From NCBI GenBank assembly GCA_963281155.1, contig CAUJLY010000006.1:5766001-5830000 (forward strand): a stretch of 64,000 nt of DNA, read 5' to 3'. Source of the DNA: Rhabditophanes sp. KR3021. Taxonomy: Eukaryota; Nematoda; Chromadorea; Rhabditida; Alloionematidae. Positions 1-11,900 of the stretch are shown here, one piece after another. Under the pieces are notes generated by a model. That model did not search any database and had not been told where the DNA came from. It saw nothing but the letters and a program-made list of their open reading frames with translations. Position 1 is the first letter of the stretch; every line of letters starts with the position of its first letter. The position numbers were made by a program, and so were the translations under genes.

Positions 1-500
1 TAAAATATTAGAACGGTAAAAAAGTAACTAATTAATAAATAATGTGTTATTTGTTTAAGTAATACATTTCAATTTTGCTTTAGATAATTATTTATGAAGA
101 AATTCGATATTCCGAATGAGCATTATTAATTAAAAATCGCTTTTATTTTTACATTTGGTTTCCGATTGTTACTAAATGACTCAATTAAATTTAAATTATT
201 TATTAATGCTTGATAATACAATAATTCGAATTAATTTCTTTCATATTTAGAATACTGCTATAGTTTGCATATTATTATTTCCACCTATATAATCCTTAAA
301 TTCCGTAAATTAGTAAAACCGCCATGTATAAAATACTTTCATTTATTATATGCTGGATACATAATATTCTTATAAATGTTTTTACTGTTCAAAGAATATT
401 TTCAAAAAGTACAAAAGACTATGTAATTAAGGATGTATGCAAACATTTAAAATATGAAACTGAGTTAAACATTTAAAGAAGACATACAAAATATTGCAAA
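1..500. other. Intergenic, nothing recognised
   Basis: AT-rich sequence 3' of the GPCR gene. I see no open frame, RNA gene or repeat here that I can support. Confidence 0.5.
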
Positions 501-1591
501 TTATAGAGCTGTTTGTGATTGTCTTAAATTCAAATTTGTTTGAAAACGCGTATCAGTTGTTGAATTTTGAGATAAAGGTCCAACTTTATTTTTTATTATA
601 ATTATTTTAAATAGAGGACCAATAAAGTATAATCTTGCCAAAGATTGCTTTAATTCAGTGCTTAATAGAATTAACGAAATTATGGTATAAAAGCATAGAG
701 CGGTAAATGCGATTGGTCTGAGGTACATTGCCAAAAAAATACAATTTTCATTATCACTTATGGAACCATAAATAGCTATTATAATGACGAAGTTATAAAA
801 TTGTTGACTGCAAAATAACCCCAATGCCCAAAGCCCAAATTTTATTTTAGCACTGTGGTCTTTAGGTGTTGGAGATTTTTTTTGTAGTACTTTAAATGTT
901 GTTATCATGTTGGGAATGAAGATTCCAATGGAAAATATTTGATTATTTATCTCCACTATAATTAAATTTAGGCTAATTTTTGTAATTAGTCCATGATTTA
1001 CCAAAGTAGGTATTATCTTCGAATGTATTATTAAATTCTCAATCTTTGTTTCGTTAGCAAGTGTGTACAAAGGAATTATAAGTGATATAAAAGTTAAAAT
1101 TAGAAATATTCTTTTTCCGTATTTTGGCATGAACTATCAAAAAATATTAAATATTGCTTACATTAATTTATTGAACTTACATTTCTTCCCACAAGTGTAA
1201 AACCAACCATCCTATCCAAACTAAAGTATAAATCCATGAAGTATCGGAAATAATTGCAGACATGTCCACTGTAGTAAGCTAATCTAAAATACATAGTGTC
1301 CTGACCAATGAATCCATGTGAAGCTGGTTCGTAGAGCAATACAATGGAGGTTAGATAATTTAAAAGAAAGAATATATAATCACACACAATAACATATATT
1401 GATATTTTGAAAAAAGGGGAACTCAGTATAAAATTTCCTTTCTTGCTTTCCTTTTTTAATGTATATATGACTACTGTAGATAGAATTAATAATAAGCATC
1501 CGATGAATCCGAAAACAGTAATAGGAAAAAGTGATTCATTATCTGTAAAAAGTCGCGTTGGCTCAATAGAATTAGTTTCAAAAGTATTCAT
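501..1591 (-). CDS. Seven-transmembrane serpentine chemoreceptor-like GPCR
   Basis: Two exons, 1591-1181 and 1133-501, joined by a 47-base intron (donor GTAAGT, acceptor GATAG, phase 0), give 347 aa. The start is the ATG at 1591; the open frame runs upstream only to a TTG. Seven hydrophobic segments can be drawn: three in exon 1 (about residues 24-50, 60-88, 95-125) and four in exon 2. TM3 ends in LYFSLDRMVGF, the nematode counterpart of the DRY box, and exon 2 opens with KYGKRIF before TM4. Layout and length fit the nematode Srg/Sru-like chemoreceptor superfamily, which acts in the plasma membrane of sensory neurons; the subfamily is not certain. The ligand cannot be inferred. It lies tail-first beside the GOGAT 3' end with no shared promoter. 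Confidence 0.65.
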
Positions 1592-2976
1592 GATAATAGC
1601 AGAATAAAACAATATCTAAAAGAATGGAGCGTTAAAATGGGAAAGAAATCTTATTATATAATATATGATAATATCCAAATTTCTAAGAGTCATACCTATG
1701 GCAACGATATGGTAAAGGGAATATATATTAATACAAAAGTGAAATACAAATTATTTTGATAATGTTATCCAAAATATGTAACAAGCTATACTTAATTATA
1801 AGACTCATGGTCTTTATTATCGGAGACAAGTACGTATAGAATTCTTATGCTTAGGTGTTGTTTGGTTAGGATTGTAGTAGTGTTGATAATTATTTGAAAA
1901 ACGTATTTCGCTAGTAAATGAAAATTATTAAGCATTATGACTAATAAGAAGCAAGAATTAATTTTTTAATTTAAATAAAATAAAATTGGAGAAAACATTG
2001 GTATAATTAATTAAGCAAAAAACCAATTCCAACACTTTGACCTATAATAGCAAACTTGAATCCTTGATTGTGAAATTTTTTAATTATCAAACGTAGGGTT
2101 ATGCAATAGAAAAGTAACATCCATTAAAATGAAGAATTTTATTATTGAAAATATCTTCAATTTCTATTATTTAGCTTCCATATTTTATTTCATAATGATT
2201 CATACGTGCATCTGTCAAAGTCCTTAAACCTTCTGGGAATTATTTTATGTTTGGCATTCCAATTAACCTTTGGTCAACCTTTTATATAGCAAGATTGGGC
2301 TCAAATACTCTTTTATAAAGAGGGTACCACAAATAAAAAAGAAACGGTTTAGATATCAAAAAAGCATATAGCTCTTATAATTTGTTTATATAGAAAATTA
2401 CGAATGACGACTTAATTATAAAATATCAATTACGAAGAGTATATTTATATGTATATTTATATTCATATACAGTGACGTCAATGACTTCAGAGAATAAAGT
2501 ATACTTTAGTGAAATACTTTAAATAGAATGTTTTCATAAAAATGATAAAATCGCACTTTATATGCATATGCTAATATTATTTTTCATTTAACTCCAAGGA
2601 GTGCAGCATAAAATCAGGATCTTAGGAACTGTTCCATGTTTGGTGCGGAATAAATAATTACTATTCATATTCTTAAAATATTATAATGATCCAAATACTT
2701 AAGCTGTTGAAATTTTTTAAATATAATTATACTCCTCCATTAAGTAATTTTTAATAAAATTCATAAAATTAGCAAAAGTTTATGTATTTATTTGGATATA
2801 AATTATTATGGAAGTCTTTTATATTTTACATAAGTATTTGTTCATTTATTTGTTTAGCATACTTCTTTATTTGTAATTTGTAAATATAACATAAGTGGAC
2901 AAAACATTTAGTAATAATTTGGAAGAAACATTTTAGTATGTAGAAATATCGTTTACTTTTGCCGATAAAGTGTATA
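1592..2976. other. Intergenic between GPCR and GOGAT 3' end
   Basis: About 1.4 kb of AT-rich DNA. It should contain the GPCR promoter (right of 1591) and the GOGAT 3' UTR (left of 2977). No gene-like frame is visible; the short minus-strand frame just below 3020 is a shadow of GOGAT. Confidence 0.5.
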
Positions 2977-5900
2977 TTAATGATTGTTTGTAGCAACAAC
3001 AATTCCTCCCGGACCAGCAAGGGAAGTATGTCCCATTAAATTATGATCAACTTCCCGGGCGGCTTGTCTTCCTTCATGAATGGCCCATACGATTAATGAT
3101 TGGCCTCTGCGACAATCTCCTGCTGAAAATACCTTAGCCAACGAAGTCGCATACTTGTCAGTATTCGTTTTAATGTTTGTTCTTCCGTCAGTTGACAATT
3201 TTAATTGTTCAATAATTACTTGTTCTGGTCCAAGGAATCCCATGGCCAAAATAACCAAATCGGCGCCAATTGTTTCTTCGGAATTTGGAAGCTCAATTAA
3301 CTTCCAAGCTCCCTTGTCATCCTTTTCCCAGTCAACTTTGACGGTTGAAAGACCTGAAACGATTTTATCTCCTGCGTTATTTTGAGTTGATTCGAATTGC
3401 TTTGTTGAAATTGAATATGTCCTGGGGTCGTTGCCAGTTAGAGTGCGAGCTTCTTCGTGACCGTAATCAACTCTGAAAATGAGTGGCCATTGAGGCCAAG
3501 GATTATCAATTTTTCTGGCGTCAGCTGGTTGCGGCAAGATCTCGAATGCTCTTACAGATTTAGCGCCCAACCTTAGACATGTTCCAATACAGTCAGTAGC
3601 AGTATCACCACCACCTAAGATGATTACATTTTTGTCTTTCGGATCAAGTCCTTCCCACTTTACATCATCTCCAGCACGGATTCTTTGACTTTTTTCCAAA
3701 AATGTCATAGCAAAGCAAATTCCTTTGGAATCTCTATTCTCAACATTAAGATCGCGTGGAGTTGTTGAACCAGTACATAAAACAACGGCATCATTATCTT
3801 TAAGCAAAAATTGCGCGTTAACATCTTTACCAATTTCAGTATTTGTCAAGAATTTGACGCCTTCATCTTCCATAAGCTTGACACGTCTGTCGACGATGTG
3901 CTTGTCAAGCTTCATTGTGGGAATTCCATATCTCAATAGTCCACCAATTCTATTTTTCCTTTCGTAAACAACAACTGTGTGCCCAACTTTGTTTAACTGA
4001 GCAGCACATGCTAATCCTGCTGGCCCACTACCAATAATTGCGATTTTCTTTCCTGTACGGACGGTTGGAATCTGTGGAGTCATCCAACCTTGGAGGAAAG
4101 CATAATCTATGATCGCGCATTCAATTCCTTTGATAGTTACAGCTGGTGATGTAATTCCAAGAGTACAGGCACCTTCACATGGAGCTGGGCAAACTCTCCC
4201 GGTAAATTCTGGAAAGTTGTTGGTTTGTAAAAGTTGTTCAAGTGCCTGGCGCCAATTTTTGCGGAAGACGTAATCATTAAATTTGGGAATGATGTTTCCT
4301 AATGGACATCCTGTCGATCCTTGGCAAAATGGAATTCCACAATCCATGCATCTTGCAGCTTGCTCGCGAATGTTAGCACGAACTGCTTGGTAATCAGTTA
4401 CTTCATTCCAGTCATCAAGACGCTTTTCCGCTGGACGGTAAACAACTTTTTGTCTGCGATACTTAACGAAACCACGTACTTTATCAAGTGGTTCATCTTT
4501 TTTGATATCTGGAACAATATTTTCAATATCCTGAACCTTATTGGCAGAGTTTTTCAAAGGAGACTCAGTTTCAGAATCATTTTCTTCCGAATCGTCATCG
4601 TAATTGTCTTCTATGTCCTGTTCTTCATTTTCTTCTTGCAAATCCGTCGTATCTTCGAATCCAACTAAATCATTTTCACGAAGTGAGATGGAATATTTTC
4701 GAGTCCGTTTTTTTGGCTGAAAAAATGATAATTATGATTAAGGGATATATAAGCGAATACATACACTAGCTGAGTTAGGCATTTTAGAACGATTATTACT
4801 ATCACGAGCATGCTTTGATTTTACGTGAATTTGCATATCCATAGAGACTTTTCTTTGTCTAGTGGAATTAGCCTAGAAAATACAAATACAATATTTAATA
4901 TGATTATGCGGATACAATATGAATTAGTAATATATTCAAAACTAACCTTAACACTCTCTTTGTGAGCGGCCATAGCCGTATCTCTGACTACCTGAGCTGC
5001 TTTGGCTTCTTCAATTTCCTTAAGAGCCGCCTTGTAATCCTTTGGGAAAATTTTGATTAGTTTTGTTTGGAAGAAGTTCCAATTATCCAAGATATCTTTT
5101 CCTACTTCAGATTCAGTCTCGGCAACGAATTCTTTAATGATACTTTGCACATATTCTTTATCTTCTTCAGTTGGCTTATCGATATCAATAGTCACAATAT
5201 TCATACTCTTTGTTATGTCATTGTTTTCGTTTTGGAATAAGTAAGCGATACCTCCAGACATCGCTGCAGCAAAATTCTTTCCGATAGATGTTAGGATTAC
5301 AACTTTTCCACCAGTCATATATTCACACCCATGATCACCAACTGCTTCAATTACAGCAGTAGCTCCTGAATTACGAACAGCGAAACGTTCCCCGCCGATT
5401 CCACGGAAGAATGCTTTTCCTGATGTTGCTCCGTATAGAGCGACATTTCCTATAATAGTATTTTCTTCGGACTTAAATCTAGCTTCCTTTGGTGGTCTAA
5501 TTATAATTACACCGCCTGATAGGCACTTTCCAACATAGTCATTACCATCTCCTTCTAAGCGAACAGTGACTCCATTGGCCATAAACGCACAGAAACTTTG
5601 TCCGGCATGTCCTTTCATAACAATTTGAATCGAACGATCAGATGGCAAACCTTGTTCCCCATATCTGATTGAAATTTCATAACTAAGTCTTGCTCCAAAT
5701 GTACGATCAATATTTTGAATTATTTTTGCATCATAGATGATATGTTCGGGCATATCGAAAATACCTTTGACTTTTTCAATTAATACTTTTTCCAAGTCCG
5801 AAATGTCATGGATTTGTTTAACAGAACCTCCAATAATGTTAACATCGGGGAAAAGAGAAGAAGCATTTGTTAAAAGGTTGCCGAATTCAAGTAAAGTAGC

Positions 5901-8900
5901 TTTAACGTTGACTGGATTTGGATTAGCATAGAGTAAGTCTACACGACCAACGGCTTCTTGGATAGATCTAAGTCCTAATCTGGACAAATAATAACGAACT
6001 TCCTCAGCCACCATGAACATGTAATTGATGACATGTTCTGCTTTGCCTTCAAATTTAGCTCTTAGGACAGGATCTTGAGTAGCAATTCCTACTGGGCATG
6101 TGTTCAAATGACATTTCCTCATCATAATACATCCTAGAACAATCAGAGGGGCAGTTGCCATTCCAAATTCATCGGCGCCTAAAAGAGCAGCAATCATTAC
6201 ATCTCTTCCAGTTCTGATTTGACCGTCAGCTTGCAAAACAATTCTTGATCTTAAATTGTTCATTGTCAAAACTTGGTGGGTCTCTGAGATCCCCAACTCC
6301 CAAGGTAATCCGGCGTGTTTAATTCCTGTCCAACTAGAAGCACCAGTGCCACCATCATGACCGGAAACGGTAATATGGTCTGCATTTCCTTTAGCTACTC
6401 CTGAAGCAACAATCCCCACTCCTGCCTCAGAGACTAATTTAACACTTACTCGAGCTTTTGGATTGGCACATTTCAAATCATAGATTAATTGAGATAAATC
6501 TTCAATCGAATAAATATCATGATGTGGAGGTGGCGAAATTAGTCCAACTCCGGGAGTTGATTTACGAGTGTCCGCAATTTCTTTTGTAACTTTGTGACCT
6601 GGCAGTTCTCCACCTTCACCAGGCTTAGCACCCTGAGCCATCTTGATCTGAAGTTCATCTGCATTTGCAAGATAGGAACTATTTACTCCAAAACGAGCAG
6701 ATGCAATTTGCTTAATTGAAGAACGCATATTGTTATCAAAAGCCTGCCCTTCCCGGTATCTTTCAGGTTTTTCTCCACCCTCTCCTGTGTTTGATTTGCC
6801 TCCAATTTGATTCATCGCAATTGCCAAAGTCGTGTGTGCTTCCCATGAAATGGATCCAAAAGACATTGCACCAGTAACGAATCTCTTAACAATTTCCGAG
6901 GCTGGCTCAACTTCTTCCAATGGAATTGTGATTCTTGCATTTGTTTTAATTTCTAGTTGCCCCCTAAGAGTACATAGTCTTTGTGCCATGTTAGAAGCAT
7001 TTGAAAACTCTTGATAAGTCTTTTTATCATTAGTTCTAGCGGCTACTTGAAGTTTTGACACATTTACTGGCTCATTAATGTGCTTTTCTCCACCAGCTCT
7101 CCAATGGTAAATCCCGGTCGAAACTAGTACCTTACTGTCACCAAAGTCGTGAGCATTTTCTTCAACGTCAGTCAGAGGGAAAAGCATGTCTGTGTCTTTT
7201 TAAAGATTCGGCAGCCAAGATATCAAAAGTTGCACCTCCTAAGCGAGAAATCGAATTAGTAAAGCATCTATCAACAATTTCTTGGGCCAAGCCCACAACT
7301 TCAAATATTTGAGCCCCTTTATAACTGTGTAGTGTGCTAATACCCATTTTTGCCATTACTTTAAAAATACCACGCTCCATTCCAGAACGATAACCTTGAT
7401 ATACCAAGTCGTCTGTTAACTCTTTATCCAAGAGTCCCATGTTTCTGAGTCTGTAGCAGGTTTCAAATATCATGTATGGGCAAATTGCATCAGCACCATA
7501 CCCAAGCAAAACGCAAAAGTCGTGTACCAATTTTGCTTCTCCAGTTTCAACAATTAAAGCAACTTTAGTTCTCAAGCGTTGCTTGATAAGAGATTGATGT
7601 ACAGCTCCTACTGCCAATAAACATGGAATAGGGACATTATCTCTACCTACACTTCTATCAGAAAGTATAATTAGCTGAAATCCGTCAAGAGCTGCACGAC
7701 ATGCTTCACTACAAATACTGTCCAAAGCAGGGCTTAGGCCGTGGATATTGTGCCTCAGCGGGAAGGTAATGTCCACTGTCTTACTTCTCCATCCATTGAA
7801 ATTGGTTCTTTTCATTATATGAAGGTCTACTAGGGAAAGCACGGGTTGGTCTAAAATAAGACGACCTTCAAGTTCTTCGTGAGTTTCCAATATATTGGAT
7901 TCCGGACCAATCGGGCATTTTAAGGACATAACAATTTGTTCACGGAATGGGTCAATAGGAGGATTTGTGACTTGTGCAAAACATTGCTGAAAGTAGGAAA
8001 AGATTGATGGCGAATAGTCTGACAAACAAGCCAAAGCTGCATCATTTCCCATTGAGCCCAAAGCTTCCTTTTTATCCTTAATCATTGGTACCAACAAAAG
8101 ACTAAATGTTTCAGGTGAAAAAAGAAATAGAGACAATCTTCTATCTGTGTATAAATGAATATCCTTTTTCCTACCTTCCGCAATAGCTTTAGCGGATGGC
8201 AAAATTTTTCTTTCTTTCAAAGCCATCTTTATGAGATACTCACTTGTTATGGCGCCATGTGAAAGCTAAAATTAAAATAATCACAGTTTAGAATAAATAG
8301 GTACTTACAACATCGTCTTTTCTTAACTGATCTAAAGTGAGTCTTTGGCTCATCAATTTCTTATGAGAGCGAATAGTTGAAATTCTGTTCTTTACCTCAT
8401 CATTAAATTCAATTGTGTGATTGACAGTGTCCAATAAAATAATACGACCAGGTCTTAGACGATCCTAAAAATGACATGAATTAAATTATATCTAATTTAA
8501 AAAACATGAACGGTTGATATGAAATTTTTACAAAAGGCATCAAACAAATTATACATTTATATCTTTCATTTGTAGCAATTAATTTGAAGTTCAAAGATAG
8601 ATAAATCATTTTTAATTAATTTTATAACTCAACGTCATAGCAAATAATCTTATATCAGAATTGAAATTTGATCAATCTGCAAAAAATTAAATGTACTTAT
8701 TAATGATGCTGTTTATGTTTTTCGATCTCATCCCACTCTTCAAATTCGAATTGCATTTTTATATAAGGGATGTCAAATTATAGTGTTTGTTTGTGCAATT
8801 TTGATAGTATCAATTATCCCTTTAACAACTTCTTAGAAATCAAATTTCAATAAAATGATATGTTTGTCAGAATGAGATTACATATCTTATTAAAAGTGAG

Positions 8901-11900
8901 ATATATAAATCACTAACCTACACCCTTATTTTGAGAAAACACCCATTCCATAATTATTGTCATCTTTTATCTTTTAAAACATTGTCAATTTATTCTTAAA
9001 TCCTTTTTGGTTGAGGATAAGTTCGCAAAGTTTTCAAAGTCTTTGACGATGAAATCCATTATTGCTTGTATTTCCACTGCGTTAGTATTACTATTATCTA
9101 TATACATTAATGCAAGTTTCCATTAACATAAAGGGGTCATAACTTTTAACATAATTTTAATTTTTTAGACTGCGATGTGCAAAGATTCCCGTCTACCAAG
9201 TATAGACGTCATGAAAGCTATGCTTGAAAATCCAAAAGCTTACTTTAGAGGCGAACCTCTACGCTTTGGAAAGCGATCCAGTTTTAGAGAACCAATTCGT
9301 TTTGGAAAACGCGCTTATGAAGTACCAATGGAAGTTCCTCTTCAACATTATTACTCTGATTAGTGAGACATCTTACTACACACCCTTATACAAACGTTAT
9401 TTAAATATGTCACAACCATTCATGTTGGACAGATACACAAAAATACAGCTATAAAAAGTAACTTCATGAAAACACATTTCTATCCAAATCAGACAAGATA
9501 TTTTAAAACCGAAAATGAATGAAAAATTATATTAATAGTAAAACAGACTTCAAACTATTCTAAGATTTCATATATATTTTTATCAAATTCATTCACCATT
9601 ACATTTTAACAAAAAGAGATTTTGTAAGTCTTTTTAAAAATAAATTTTAAGAAACACGTGGGATTTTTTTTAATTATACGGTACATACTATTTATGTTTA
9701 CTTTAAATTCACCCACAAACATACTTAATAATGTTCAATGGTATGAAAACTTATAAATAAGAAAAACATTTAAGAGTGCCTATTTATGCGTAAATTTGCC
9801 TTTACTAATGCTTATCAAAAGCTTATGAAATTGAATGAAAATATATGGAATAATGCATTGTATCAAAGTTACTTAGAAGGATGACGTTTGCATGCTCATG
9901 ACCCATACTTGTTATCAAAGTTATGTTAATTGAAGCAAGTGAAGTTAATATTTAAACCAACAAAATGCATTTATTCCATTTCATTTCAACTTACCAACTA
10001 TTCAAACAGGTAACTTTCGAATTTAAAAACTACTATCTTTATCTACAATGAAGTTATCAAAAATTCTCAATTTGTTTGTCATTTACTGTGGCATTACACT
10101 AATCTTCATCCCTTTCTGTGGTAATTAGCTTTTAATCTTTTTCCAATTATCATTTATCTCATTTTTTAGCTGCATCCGAGGATAATTTATTTACAGATCC
10201 CGACAACTCAAGGATTATGGGCTCTACTAGAAATTATTTACAAGGACCAAGTCGTTTTACTAACGCATTTACAACTAATTACAAATATCCAGCATCCAAA
10301 GATAACTGGATATACGAAAGCGATGACAAAATCTTTCCCTTCATATATGACCAAATGATATCTATTCCAAATGCAAAGCGCAATGCACCAGAGTTTGCCG
10401 AGGAACCTTTGAACAAAGAATCTGCAATAAGTGATCGTGACACCCGTAGTCCACTTGGCACTATGCGTTTTGGAAAACGATCTCCTTCTTTGAATCGTCT
10501 TTTCAACGAACATTATGAAGTCAAAAGAGATACTCATAAATCTAACCCTTTAGGAACTATGCGTTTCGGTCGCAAATAAAGGTACACCATAATTAAATAT
10601 TATAACTGACATGGATGATGTTATAAACAACATGTTAACTATCTATAAAGATTCAAATTTAAACATGCAATTTGGCCATCAAAATGTATGCAATTAATTA
10701 ACGCAAATAAAAAATACAAACATCAATTATGCTATCCAGCTTGCTTCCTTATGTTCTTTACACACTATCATTTAACTGTTTCAATAAAAAATGTGACGAC
10801 TTAATTTGAATTTTTCCCCATCTTCGAGATTTATTTCTTCATAACAAATAAGTACTTGTACATATATTTGCTCCCATTACCATTTAGTTAACATATCTAA
10901 ATTGAAGGGCACAAGTCATTCCAAATGTAAATCTACTCTAAATTCGTAACCCATCTATATATTTAAAAAGTATGGTGTGTTTCAAATAAAATGATATATC
11001 CCAACATAATGATTTATGTGTTTTTTAAGTTACCTAACAAAAGCGTTGAATAGTATTTATTATTTACTTTTAAAATGAAAAATTGCTTACTAATGCAAAG
11101 TTGAAGCTTGAATTATTTTAATTTAGTATTTCATCCAAAATCTCACTAACAAAAAATATGATTAGTTATTGATGTGGTTCAAATTAACATCTTCAAAATA
11201 ACCAAATTGGCAGATTGCGAAATACTGTATATCTACGATCTCATTGTTAAGATTTATTTTTAGGATTTCCTTTAAACTGACAACTACCGCCTATAATTAT
11301 TTTTTGAATAAGGGCTTAATTTGGCACTGAATCATCTTATCAGAAAACAAAAGGCACTATATCATCCCACATCATTTCAATATGCCATCACATCTCAAGT
11401 ATTGACATATCGTGAAGAAATTGCCTTTTTCGCCTACAGGTTTATACCAATACCAATTCGGAGCAGTATTCACTATCATGTCATACAATTTAGTATTACA
11501 CTTTCGTGCTGAAATAACGCCTTTCCCGAACATGTTATTTTATAATCACACTCAATTGTATGCTCTTCAAACAATGATAATATCTACAATATTTCAAAGA
11601 CAATACAATTTAATTCCCTTTTATTTAGATATCTTCTTGTACCTCAATTAAAAAGGCGGCCCAAAAACTAAAATAAATTCCCCGATTTTTGATAAAATCA
11701 TCACAGTCAAATGCTGTTATTATAAAAGATTCGTAAAGAATTTTACATGAGCAAAAGCTAAATATCTTCTCATAGAGTAGTACTAGCATATTAAAACTGT
11801 ATTCTAGCATTTGAATGCATCGTGTTTTATTTAAAATTTCGTGGATAACATTATTATCAAATTAAATAACCTTTTGAATTCAATTTTTTAATAACAAGCT

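Noticed and set aside
3080..6980. Plus-strand frames opposite GOGAT
   Set aside because: They are shadows of the conserved minus-strand coding sequence.
7175..7240. A 46-base GT...CAG pair that would bridge the GOGAT frame conflict
   Set aside because: It would delete [15 protein letters not shown], which is conserved in the glutamate synthase FMN domain, so it is not a credible intron.
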